NCBI GenBank assembly: GCA_964559125.1 | Contig: CAZLGW010000095.1 | Span: 1-5,727 of the forward strand | Reading direction: 5' to 3' | DNA length: 5,727 bases | Source of the DNA: Ravibacter sp964559125 | GTDB lineage: Bacteria > Bacteroidota > Bacteroidia > Cytophagales > Spirosomataceae | Shown here: positions 1-4,501 of the stretch, piece after piece | How positions within the stretch are numbered: position 1 is the first letter of the stretch | Layout: every line of letters begins with the position of its first letter | Program-made: the position numbers and the translations under genes | Notes under the pieces: generated by a model | What the model saw: the letters and a program-made list of their open reading frames with translations, nothing else | The model's database searches: none | What the model was told of the DNA's origin: nothing

Positions 1-340
1 CAATGCTGGCTGTTTTCGTCTCTCTCACTTGAATAAATATCTGTTAATGTGTTTGTGGGTTCTCAAGATGTCGAGGAAGAGGGAAGAGTATTGAAGAAAT
101 TGCTTGATTCCAAAGAATCTGAGAGTGAGGAGGGAAGAGAAGGGGTTGACCTCAAGGATGCGCGATCGCGCTCATGTTTGCTCACAGTCGGGTGGGCAGA
201 TGGAGTGAGACTGTTGCGACTCTCTAATCTCGTCGGCGCCTAATTGGCTAAATCATCAAAACTTGCCGCCCTGGCAAAGCCTCCAAGAGTTCTGTGCCGT
301 CTCCAATCCAATGGGGAAAGGGGAGTTTGGAAGAAGATAG
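1..340. other. Non-coding upstream region
   Basis: I see no convincing gene here. An AATAAA at 32-37 could be the poly(A) signal of a gene lying to the left; all three plus frames at the left edge close within 95 bases, so the gene end cannot be placed. A GA-rich tract runs from about 70 to 145. A perfect 12-bp palindrome GCGCGATCGCGC lies at 160-171. The open frame from 49 to 243 has no ATG start (it begins GTG), is very charged because of the GA-rich tract, and has no promoter signals, so I do not call it a gene. Confidence 0.5.
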
Positions 341-490
341 AAAAACGCGTGCGTTTTGCTTGACTCCAAAAGCTGATGGGTGGGGTTAAAGAAAAAACAC
401 GCAAAACACCGTACGAAAAACGCGTGCGTTTTGCTTGACTCCAAAAGCTGATGGGTGGGGTTAAAGAAAAAACACGCAAAACACCGTACG
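341..490. repeat. Perfect 75-bp tandem duplication
   Basis: Bases 341-415 and 416-490 are identical over all 75 positions and directly adjacent. Each unit begins with an A-run and ACGCGTGCG and ends with CCGTACG, which joins directly to element copy A. Each holds a GTTTTGC/GCAAAAC inverted pair (353-359 with 401-407, and the same in unit 2) and a G-rich stretch GGGTGGGG. The lack of any mismatch means the duplication is recent or maintained. The long minus-strand frames across it exist only because 75 is a multiple of three. Confidence 0.97.
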
Positions 491-565
491 ACAACAGAAA
501 GACCACAAGCAAGCATGAGGCACAATGAGTGACTCGATGCGCGACGTCACAACAAAAAACAGAAC
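486..565 (+). promoter_or_regulatory. Conserved ~80-bp upstream element, copy A
   Basis: This is the first of four related blocks (see also 2600, 3976 and 5481). It starts GTACGACAACAGAAAG, continues with CACAAGCAAGC, then a 22-bp imperfect palindrome at 529-550 (GTGACTCG, five bases, CGACGTCAC), then an A-rich tail ACAACAAAAAACAGAAC. The palindrome resembles paired bZIP (AP-1/CRE-like) half sites; that is a motif comparison, not proof of binding. A weak initiator-like TCAGAC lies at 587-592 without a clear TATA box, upstream of the 626-811 frame. I infer a promoter or enhancer role from its position upstream of genes; a replication signal is an alternative. Confidence 0.7.
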
Positions 566-625
566 AAGAGAGAAGAAAGAATCCTGTCAGACTTCCGTTT
601 CAAATTGAGCACCGCGAATTGTCAA

Positions 626-811
626 ATGTTCGAGCAGAACCTGAGTTCGGGTTTGTTTGCACAGCTGCGTAATTTCATCATTTCTCTATTCCTCGCTAAT
701 CCCATTAAAGGTAAACCGACAAAGGAGGCCGCCGCCCAGCTGCGCGACCTTCACGCTTACCTGTATAAAAGGGCACTGGAATTGTTGAACCGGCCATTTA
801 TTGCTTGCTGA
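626..811 (+). CDS. Small protein, weak similarity to the 4103-4474 product
   Basis: The frame gives 61 residues from the ATG at 626. The frame is open a little further back (605), but only with a non-ATG start. Residues about 12-26 are a hydrophobic stretch (QLRNFIISLFLANP), followed by KGKPTKEAAAQLRDL and an amphipathic helix ending LNRPFIAC. By eye this follows the order seen in the larger product at 4103-4474: aromatic/hydrophobic helix, G-(K/R)-x-P, A-A-x-x-L, then a basic helix ending in a Pro-hydrophobic stretch. It is about half the length, so it may be a shortened paralogue. It is the first frame after element copy A. The promoter of the next gene (TATAAAAG, 764-771) lies inside its 3' end. 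Start context is mediocre. Function unknown. Confidence 0.5.
   Translation: MFEQNLSSGLFAQLRNFIISLFLANPIKGKPTKEAAAQLRDLHAYLYKRALELLNRPFIAC
764..799 (+). promoter_or_regulatory. TATA box and initiator for the 838-1161 gene
   Basis: TATAAAAG lies at 764-771 and an initiator-like CCATTT at 794-799, with the putative +1 A at 796, 32 bases after the TATA start. The same 32-base spacing is seen at 1897/1929. The promoter sits within the coding sequence of the upstream frame and implies a 42-base leader before the ATG at 838. Confidence 0.6.
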
Positions 812-837
812 GCACTGATCTAGTCTCCCTGTTTAGG

Positions 838-1161
838 ATGAATCCATTCCTGACTGCAGCGACGGAAACGACGGACAACCGCAGCATGGGAATGAGACGC
901 ATCGTCATCAGCGGCATCACAATGCGAGACATCCAAGCCCTCTGCCCCAAGCGTCGAGTGGAGGTAATCGATGAGATGCTTGCTACTCACATCCCTCCAT
1001 TTTGTCGTTATTGCCTTTCTGTGAATTACCCGAGAAGATGCAAGACATTTTATATGAATTTTTGTGATACTAAGAACGGGCAGACGATTCTGAAGCGACT
1101 TAAACATCGTGGACTCATGCCTGATGAAAAATTTGACTTGGAATTGGTTGTCATCCTTTGA
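838..1161 (+). CDS. Hypothetical protein with a C-x2-C...C...C cluster
   Basis: The product is 107 residues from the ATG at 838, which has a good eukaryotic start context (A at -3). The frame is open slightly upstream, but only from a TTG. I do not recognise a family. Residues 20-50 (RRIVISGITMRDIQALCPKR and following) look like a beta strand then a helix. Cysteines at 56, 59, 68 and 76 (FCRYC, RRCK, NFCD) form C-x2-C-x8-C-x7-C, which could bind zinc, though the spacing matches no standard finger I can name. The C-terminus is hydrophobic (LELVVIL). It has its own TATA/initiator inside the preceding gene, a 26-base gap from it, and an AATAAA 21 bases after its stop. The sequence just before the ATG (CTCCCTGTTTAGG) also resembles a splice acceptor, so a spliced start cannot be excluded. 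Confidence 0.6.
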   Translation: MNPFLTAATETTDNRSMGMRRIVISGITMRDIQALCPKRRVEVIDEMLATHIPPFCRYCLSVNYPRRCKTFYMNFCDTKNGQTILKRLKHRGLMPDEKFDLELVVIL

Positions 1162-1182
1162 GTCTGGCTATGTGGTGGAATG

Positions 1183-1213
1183 AATAAATAGCGTTGCATT
1201 CCAGTTTTCATTT
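1183..1213 (+). promoter_or_regulatory. Shared poly(A) signal / TATA-like box and initiator
   Basis: AATAAATA at 1183-1190 can serve as poly(A) signal (AATAAA) for the gene ending at 1161 and as an AT-rich TATA substitute for the gene starting at 1257. TCATTT, a perfect TCAKTY initiator, lies at 1208-1213 with +1 at 1210, 27 bases downstream. A T/G-rich stretch (GTGTTTCTCTG, from 1216) follows, as expected downstream of a cleavage site. The dual role is inferred. Confidence 0.45.
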
Positions 1214-1256
1214 AGTGTTTCTCTGAAGTTTCTGAGAAGAGGTTGCTCTTGGAGCT

Positions 1257-1805
1257 ATGAAGAAATCTTCACTAAAGCCGGAACATTTTCTGCCAACAAC
1301 GAAGAAGGCTGCGCTAAGCCAATCTATTGACCACGTCAACAAGGTCGTCCAATGGATTTTCGCGAATCCTAATTTGTCTGCTTATGAGAAGCTTCGCTTG
1401 CATAGTCTGCTTCTAGCTGACTATCAGCAGCTCAATCCTCCAGAACTCTCACCTTCACCGAATGTCAACTATGTTGAGCCAATTCGTCAGAATGGACAAG
1501 AGGTTATTGATACAGAGCAGTGGCAAAGCCAACTCAACAACTTTCAAGGGTCTCCAATGCACTGGCGCACGTCTGTGCAGAATGCACAAGAAATCATGAA
1601 ACAAATCCAGACTCCCAAGTCTGAAGATTGGGAGAGTCCACATTCATTTGACGATTTCTCGTCAACTTCAACAACTTCAAAGCTAACGCCGAAGCCACTT
1701 CCTACAAGAAGCAGTCGAGACGAAGCTACTACGGCAGTTCGTGCAGGTCGATGGACCAATGCTCGTTCTGGCTATGGAAGAAAGATGCGTGTTCGATTTC
1801 TTTGA
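1257..1805 (+). CDS. Putative virion-associated or DNA-binding protein, basic C-terminus
   Basis: The product is 182 residues from the ATG at 1257. Residues 21-60 are helical and hold the most distinctive motif: VQWIFANPNLSAYEKLRLHS then LLLADYQQL. From memory this resembles the 'NPxLS..EKW.LY...L..YL' segment of short proteins in invertebrate Polinton/adintovirus-like elements; I cannot test this without a search. Residues 61-150 are polar, rich in Pro, Ser, Gln and Thr and probably disordered, with isolated tryptophans (89, 103, 125, 166). The last ~35 residues are strongly basic (VRAGRWTNARSGYGRKMRVR, ending FL), fitting nucleic-acid or capsid binding. There is no signal peptide or membrane segment. 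It begins 95 bases after the previous gene. No AATAAA follows until the one inside the next gene at 1959-1964. Function remains unproven; the reading frame itself is convincing. Confidence 0.7.
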   Translation: MKKSSLKPEHFLPTTKKAALSQSIDHVNKVVQWIFANPNLSAYEKLRLHSLLLADYQQLNPPELSPSPNVNYVEPIRQNGQEVIDTEQWQSQLNNFQGSPMHWRTSVQNAQEIMKQIQTPKSEDWESPHSFDDFSSTSTTSKLTPKPLPTRSSRDEATTAVRAGRWTNARSGYGRKMRVRFL

Positions 1806-1866
1806 GAGATGTTTGGACCTTGCATTTGATTCATAGTTAAGATTGTAAGAATGGTGTGCATTTCGA

Positions 1867-1932
1867 CCAATCAACGGCGAGCAAGCATCTTGTGAGTATA
1901 AAAAGGTCGACGAACAGCTCACTAGCTCATTC
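1867..1932 (+). promoter_or_regulatory. CCAAT - TATA - initiator promoter for the 1953 gene
   Basis: This is the best promoter in the window. CCAAT is at 1867-1871, TATAAAAA at 1897-1904, and TCATTC, an exact TCAKTY initiator, at 1927-1932 with +1 A at 1929. The TATA start is 32 bases before +1. The ATG follows 24 bases after +1. The combination and spacing are those of a eukaryotic RNA polymerase II promoter, with an arthropod-type initiator. Confidence 0.75.
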
Positions 1933-1952
1933 TTGACTGATCGGCACTTAGT

Positions 1953-2303
1953 ATGTCCAATAAAATTATTTCTCGAGGAGATTTTATTCTGTTCTTTACT
2001 GGAGACTCTCAAATGGATCTATCAACGATTCTCTACTCAAGCAATTATCGCGAAGCCTTGTTTGAGTATGCCGCAGGCGGACCACTAGGACAACGTCCTT
2101 TCCGTATTGATATCTCACCATTGTTGGATGTGTCAAGTGTTTTCTCTACGACAAATTTCTTCTGCTGCAAATGCCGTCAGGGGTTCACGAATCATGATGA
2201 AAGAGGCTCTCCTTATCAACAAATGGAAGATCACATCTATACAACCCGAATACACGAAGAAGATCCCAATATCAGCTTTCGAAGGATTACTTATTATCAA
2301 TGA
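1953..2303 (+). CDS. Hypothetical protein, possibly frameshifted near 2160
   Basis: The product is 116 residues from an ATG with A at -3, directly behind a strong promoter. I do not recognise it. The N-terminal half (FILFFTGDSQMDLSTILYSS, NYREALFEYAAGGPLGQRPF, RIDISPLLDV) looks like an ordinary folded protein. From about residue 67 the text becomes odd: NFFCCKCRQGFTNHDERGS, then many charged and aromatic residues, ending RITYYQ. The +1 frame over the same bases (2107-2319) instead gives SSAANAVRGSRIMMKEALLI, NKWKITSIQPEYTKKIP, ISAFEGLLIINERWKS, which reads like a natural helix-rich protein. A one-base shift in the run TTCTTCTGCTGC (about 2157-2168) would join the two halves into a product of about 121 residues. 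So the gene may be broken, use frameshifting, or carry an assembly error. If the frame is right as written, CCKC and nearby histidines could bind metal. An AATAAA follows 29 bases after the stop. Confidence 0.6.
   Translation: MSNKIISRGDFILFFTGDSQMDLSTILYSSNYREALFEYAAGGPLGQRPFRIDISPLLDVSSVFSTTNFFCCKCRQGFTNHDERGSPYQQMEDHIYTTRIHEEDPNISFRRITYYQ
1959..1964 (+). terminator. AATAAA inside the start of the 1953 gene
   Basis: This is the only AATAAA between the stop of the 1257 gene (1805) and base 2332, so it is the likely poly(A) signal of that upstream transcript. It falls at codons 3-4 (Asn-Lys) of the next gene, so neighbouring transcripts would overlap at their ends. Role inferred. Confidence 0.4.
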
Positions 2304-2319
2304 AAGATGGAAGTCTTAG
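2107..2319 (+). other. Alternative +1 frame over the 1953 gene's 3' half
   Basis: This is a 70-codon frame overlapping the end of the 1953 gene. Its later part, from about 2160, has plausible codon choice (AAC, AAG, ATC, TTC, GAA common) and a natural-looking amphipathic product ending LIINERWKS. Its own start region (MISHHCWMC) is unconvincing, which is why I read it as the displaced second half of the 1953 gene and not as a separate gene. The stop at 2317-2319 is 13 bases before an AATAAA. Confidence 0.4.
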
Positions 2320-2332
2320 CATGTCACAGAGT

Positions 2333-2338
2333 AATAAA
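2333..2338 (+). terminator. Poly(A) signal AATAAA after the 1953 gene
   Basis: AATAAA lies 29 bases after the stop at 2303, and 13 bases after the alternative stop at 2319. It closes the gene-dense block of the window. No other gene lies close behind it. Confidence 0.6.
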
Positions 2339-2344
2339 GTAATG

Positions 2345-2599
2345 GAATTTCATCAACCGTGATATATGAAGGGGGAAGAAGAGGGGCTGGGGTTCAATAT
2401 CGTGCCTATGAAAATGAAAAAAAAAGCCATGCTATGCGAAGCATGCTATGTAAATTCAAAGTCAAGGAATGTAGGAAGAAAGTGGGTAAAGGAAGAAGTA
2501 GTGTGCTGTGTTGTCTTAAGAAGGGGGTGGTAAGAACGAAAAGGGAAGCTCAGACCGTAGGTCGAATGAAAATCCGAAGGGGGAAAAGCCGAAAAACAG
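2345..2599. other. Non-coding purine-rich tract with mini-hairpins
   Basis: No supported gene. The plus-strand frame covering this stretch is a by-product of purine-rich sequence and runs into element copy B. Visible structure: a 9-base direct repeat CATGCTATG at 2428-2436 and 2442-2450, flanking ATGCGAAGCAT (2434-2444), a four-base-pair stem with a GAA loop; and GACCGTAGGTC (2553-2563), a four-base-pair stem with a GTA loop, followed by GAATGAAAA. The second has a close relative at 3838-3857. Confidence 0.55.
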
Positions 2600-2678
2600 G
2601 TACGACAACAGAAAGCAACAAGCAAGTGAGAGGCACTTGAGTGACTCGGAACGCGACGTCACAACAAAAAGCAAGAAC
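2600..2678 (+). promoter_or_regulatory. Conserved ~80-bp upstream element, copy B
   Basis: It starts GTACGACAACAGAAAGCAAC, carries the palindrome at 2641-2662 (GTGACTCG, GAACG, CGACGTCAC) and ends CAACAAAAAGCAAGAAC. It is the closest match to copies A and D in its tail and to copy C just before the palindrome (AGAGGCACTTGA). A TATA-like GATAAAAA follows at 2694-2701, but I find no initiator or gene at the expected distance. This may be an orphan element that lost its gene. Confidence 0.7.
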
Positions 2679-3087
2679 AACCGTGTCTTGGAAGATAAAA
2701 ACGTGTATGGATGCATGAGAATGCGTGAGAAGCATGATGAAACGATAGTGAAGCATCGCATCTTGAAAGTGGCCCGCGGGCTAGCCCGGAGGCCATTTTC
2801 CATTGGCAATTCTTGCCATTTTCTGCCAACTTTATTGGCTGCTCTGGAAATTTCCGGCTAGTGACTGGAAGCTCATTGTCATCGACAGCTAATTTCTGAA
2901 TAGTGACTGGCCTTTTCTGCCGTCGAGCTGCATCTATCGTCAATTCGTATTGAAGCATTTCCCATGCATTTTGTATGGAGTTAGCAAAAATCAGGTATCA
3001 CTAAGCGAAAATTAAACTACCTCTCATCAAAATTTATATTGAGTGCATGAAAAAACATTGCTCATGCAACAAAGCTGACAATCCTAA
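2679..3087. other. Non-coding region with GC palindromes
   Basis: No convincing gene on either strand. A GC-rich island at 2771-2794 contains two overlapping perfect 10-bp palindromes, GCCCGCGGGC (2772-2781) and GGGCTAGCCC (2778-2787). Next to it are TGGCAA/TTGCCA (2804-2809 with 2813-2818) and GCCAA/TTGGC (five-base arms with a five-base spacer, about 2825-2839). The decamer TAGTGACTGG occurs twice (2859 and 2901). From about 3046 the sequence (CATTGCTCATG) starts to resemble the 21-bp repeat that follows. Confidence 0.5.
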
Positions 3088-3333
3088 ATGCATTTCGCCA
3101 TTCGCATTGCAAAATCTGTTTTGTATTTCGTCCACTTCATCACATGTATAGTCAAAATCTTTACACAGATTGTGTATTGTATCATGAGCATTGTGAAAAG
3201 TGCTTTACAGTTTGTGAATATCATCACTCAATTTCTGAAAGCTGTTGCTAACTTACTGCATTTCCTCATTCACTCAGCGCAAAATGTAAATCGCTTCATG
3301 AATTTCATCGCTCAAGTAGTGAATTTCATGTAA
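3088..3333 (+). CDS. Possible heptad-repeat amphipathic protein
   Basis: The frame gives 81 residues from an ATG, built entirely of a seven-residue repeat, 11 full units plus a partial one. Units include VHFITCI, VKIFTQI, VYCIMSI, VKSALQF, VNIITQF and MNFIAQV. The first residue of each unit is V, L, A or M; the fourth and seventh are nearly always hydrophobic; the second (H, K, N, Q, Y) and sixth (R, Q, S, N, H, C) are polar. This would give a long amphipathic helix or helical bundle with positive charge and no acidic residue at all. The units have diverged in DNA while keeping this pattern and staying free of stops. Against a real gene: weak start context (T at -3), no clear promoter, and the frame is a tandem repeat whose openness is partly inherited. 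The end CATGTAAGAG also looks like a splice donor. Function unknown. Confidence 0.35.
   Translation: MHFAIRIAKSVLYFVHFITCIVKIFTQIVYCIMSIVKSALQFVNIITQFLKAVANLLHFLIHSAQNVNRFMNFIAQVVNFM
3088..3333 (+). repeat. Degenerate 21-bp tandem repeat, about 11.7 units
   Basis: Units begin at 3088, 3109, 3130, 3151, 3172, 3193, 3214, 3235, 3256, 3277, 3298 and 3319, always exactly 21 bases apart with no insertion or deletion. The clearest units are at 3214 and 3298. A unit typically runs GTGAATTTCATCACTCA plus four T/A-rich bases. Units differ at many positions, so the array is old, yet its phase is perfect. A less regular relative may extend back to about 3046. Confidence 0.85.
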
Positions 3334-3410
3334 GAGTTAGGTCATCCAACCTCATCATTCGAAGCATTCCACTTACGTCTTCAAAACGCTTTTCTTTGGT
3401 CTGTTTGGCT

Positions 3411-3470
3411 CGACGTCTCGACGAGTCAGGCAGCCTGCCTCGTCCTCGCTTGTATTTCCCTGTGTGTCTG
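3411..3470 (+). repeat. 3' element, copy E1
   Basis: It matches the sequence at the end of the 4103 gene (4442-4501): CGACGTC at the left, an identical 18-base block GTCCTCGCTTGTATTTCC (3442-3459 and 4474-4491), then TGTGTCTG. In the matching frame it reads LARRLDESGSLPR against WPRRRKPVHLPA-stop, so it may be the remnant of a related gene's 3' end. It also matches E3 (5594-5630) through GAGTCAGG and GCCTGCCTC. A pyrimidine-rich stretch follows, as after E2 and E3. Confidence 0.75.
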
Positions 3471-3477
3471 TTAGTTT

Positions 3478-3575
3478 CTATCTCTATCTCTACCTCTACC
3501 TCAAAAACCTCAAAAAAACCTCAAAAAAAACCTCAAAACCTCAAAAAACCTCAAGTCTCCCTACCTCAAACCTTT
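3478..3575 (+). repeat. CTCTAT and CCTC-A(n) simple repeats
   Basis: A short (CTCTAT/CTCTAC) run at 3481-3500 passes into CCTC units each followed by four to eight A residues (CCTC at 3499, 3508, 3519, 3531, 3539 and 3549). Spacing varies between 8 and 12 bases, as expected from slippage. The plus-strand frame through it (lysine/proline-rich) is a by-product of the repeat. Confidence 0.85.
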
Positions 3576-3595
3576 AAAGCCTTAAGAATGGTGTT

Positions 3596-3646
3596 TCATC
3601 AAAAGTGCTATTTCATCAAAAGTGGAGATTCGTCAAATGTCCGGAG
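3596..3646 (+). repeat. 17-bp tandem repeat, three units (first array)
   Basis: TC(A/G)TCAAA occurs at 3596, 3613 and 3630, exactly 17 bases apart; units read TCATCAAAAGTG plus five bases. A second three-unit array with the same 17-base spacing lies at 5289-5339, and TCATCAAAAGTGGAGAT is shared in full between the two. Confidence 0.85.
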
Positions 3647-3975
3647 ATTTTACTTAGGCTTACGTTGTGATTTCAAGCTATGACTAGTCAATGAAAAGTC
3701 AAGGCGACAAGATCGAAAGCATGTTAAGGCAATGGAATGTCATTTTCATGTCTGAAGTAAGAAGCTTGTCAAGGCGTCCATTATGAAAGCATGATATTTC
3801 GGAAAGAAGGAGGCCGAGTAGAAAGAGAGAACTCAAAGGCCGAAGGCCGAATGAAAAAGATCAGTGAATGAGCAAAGTGAAGAGCCTATCAAGGCGATAA
3901 ATCTGGAGAGTGAGAGCCTGTATAGGCGATTGGAGAAAGAAGAAGAGGAGGTGAGGAAAAAAAACAAAACAGCAC
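3647..3975. other. Non-coding purine-rich tract with palindromes
   Basis: No gene seen. TCAAGGCG recurs at about 3699, 3769 and 3889. Three 12-base imperfect palindromes of the form GCYT-N4-AGGC stand out: GCTTGTCAAGGC (3764-3775), GCCTATCAAGGC (3884-3895) and GCCTGTATAGGC (3916-3927); the last two are 32 bases apart within a direct repeat (GAGAGTGAGAGCC region). GGCCGAAGGCC (3838-3848) is a stem with a GAA loop followed by GAATGAAAA, matching 2553-2572. From about 3930 the strand is almost pure A/G up to element copy C. Confidence 0.55.
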
Positions 3976-4080
3976 CACACCAGAATGGCACAAGCAAGCA
4001 AGAGGCACTTGAGTGACTCGACGCGCGACGTCACAACAAGAAGCAGATAAAAGAGTCAAACTTAATTCTGTCCATCAGTA
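3976..4080 (+). promoter_or_regulatory. Conserved element copy C with TATA box and initiator
   Basis: This copy carries CACAAGCAAGC, AGAGGCACTTGA and the palindrome at 4013-4034 (GTGACTCG, ACGCG, CGACGTCAC), then ACAACAAGAAGCA. Unlike the other copies it is followed by a clean core promoter: GATAAAAG at 4046-4053 and the initiator TCAGTA at 4075-4080, with +1 A at 4077, 31 bases after the TATA start. The ATG of the next gene is 26 bases after +1. This is the best evidence that the ~80-bp element is an upstream promoter module. Confidence 0.75.
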
Positions 4081-4102
4081 TTACAGCTTGCAAGAGTCGA
4101 GG

Positions 4103-4474
4103 ATGGCGACTCGTCTCCGTTTCTTCCAAGATTTGCTGGATGATCCGTATCTCGAGGACATTGAAGATTGGCCGGACAATCATGTGTGTTGGCTGGTCGA
4201 GGCCTTTTTCAACATCTCCAAAGGTCGCATTCCAATGAGTTCTGATGCTGCCAAGTACCTGGATAAGCATATGCTCGATCTGCTAGCGATTTCTCGTCAA
4301 CGTAACTACGACAAAGCTCGAAGAGTGCTGAAGCGATATGCCGGACCGTTGATCTTCGTGGCAATTCCTCCAATCATCGAACATCTTCGTTCCAAGAGAA
4401 GAGTAAAGGTTGACAAAGAAGAACTGCTAGCCTCTTGGCCCCGACGTCGCAAACCAGTCCATCTGCCAGCCTAG
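4103..4474 (+). CDS. Small basic protein, possibly membrane-active virion protein
   Basis: The product is 123 residues from the ATG at 4103, chosen because it follows the promoter and has an ideal start context (A at -3, G at +4); the frame is open back to 4013 only without an ATG, through the palindrome. Residues 1-30 are acidic (QDLLDDPYLEDIEDWPD). Residues 31-66 give LVEAFFNISKGRIPMSSDAA, KYLDKHMLDLLAISRQ. Residues 67-81 are basic (NYDKARRVLKRYAG). Residues 81-94 form a hydrophobic stretch (GPLIFVAIPPIIEH), and the tail is very basic (RSKRR, PRRRK). From memory this order - G-x-I-P, helix with K.L.KH, basic K/R-x-x-L, Gly plus a short hydrophobic segment - resembles small proteins in invertebrate Polinton/adintovirus-type elements thought to be analogous to adenovirus core/membrane-active peptides. 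This is tentative. The last codons lie in 3' element E2. The nearest AATAAA is far off (4791). Confidence 0.75.
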   Translation: MATRLRFFQDLLDDPYLEDIEDWPDNHVCWLVEAFFNISKGRIPMSSDAAKYLDKHMLDLLAISRQRNYDKARRVLKRYAGPLIFVAIPPIIEHLRSKRRVKVDKEELLASWPRRRKPVHLPA

Positions 4475-4501
4475 TCCTCGCTTGTATTTCCAATGTGTCT
4501 G
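4442..4501 (+). repeat. 3' element, copy E2 (spans the stop of the 4103 gene)
   Basis: It corresponds to E1 at 3411-3470 and supplies the last ten codons and stop (TAG, 4472-4474) of the 4103 gene. The strongest match, GTCCTCGCTTGTATTTCC, begins at the last base of the stop codon, so most of the conserved part is 3' untranslated. In E1 the matching stop position reads TCG. A pyrimidine-rich stretch follows (4505-4600). Confidence 0.75.

Noticed and set aside
160..171. GCGCGATCGCGC palindrome, containing the cyanobacterial HIP1 octamer GCGATCGC
   Set aside because: Single occurrence; HIP1 is only informative when very frequent, and everything else points to a eukaryotic setting.
49..243. Plus-strand frame of 64 codons in the GA-rich left end
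   Set aside because: No ATG start, composition explained by the GA-rich tract, no promoter or poly(A) signal placed for it.
240..525. Two minus-strand frames of about 90 codons
   Set aside because: Their length comes from the 75-bp duplication being in frame; both overlapping frames are open, neither has a promoter.
811..838. CTCCCTGTTTAG before the 838 ATG, and CACTTAG before the 1953 ATG, as splice acceptors
   Set aside because: No convincing donor and upstream exon found, while TATA/initiator pairs explain both starts; kept as an open alternative only.
820..1107. Minus-strand frame opposite the 838-1161 gene
   Set aside because: A shadow of the better supported plus-strand gene, which has promoter, start context and poly(A) signal.
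1455..2012. Minus-strand frames across the 1257 and 1953 genes
   Set aside because: They run against all clear promoter signals and cross the intergenic promoter at 1867-1932.
2359..2861. Plus-strand Lys/Arg-rich frames around element copy B
   Set aside because: Purine-rich sequence gives stop-poor basic frames; they cross the conserved element, which is not conserved as protein in the other copies.
3396..3683. Plus-strand frame of 95 codons through E1 and the CCTC-A(n) repeat
   Set aside because: Mostly simple repeat; only the first part has homology, as the eroded 3' element.
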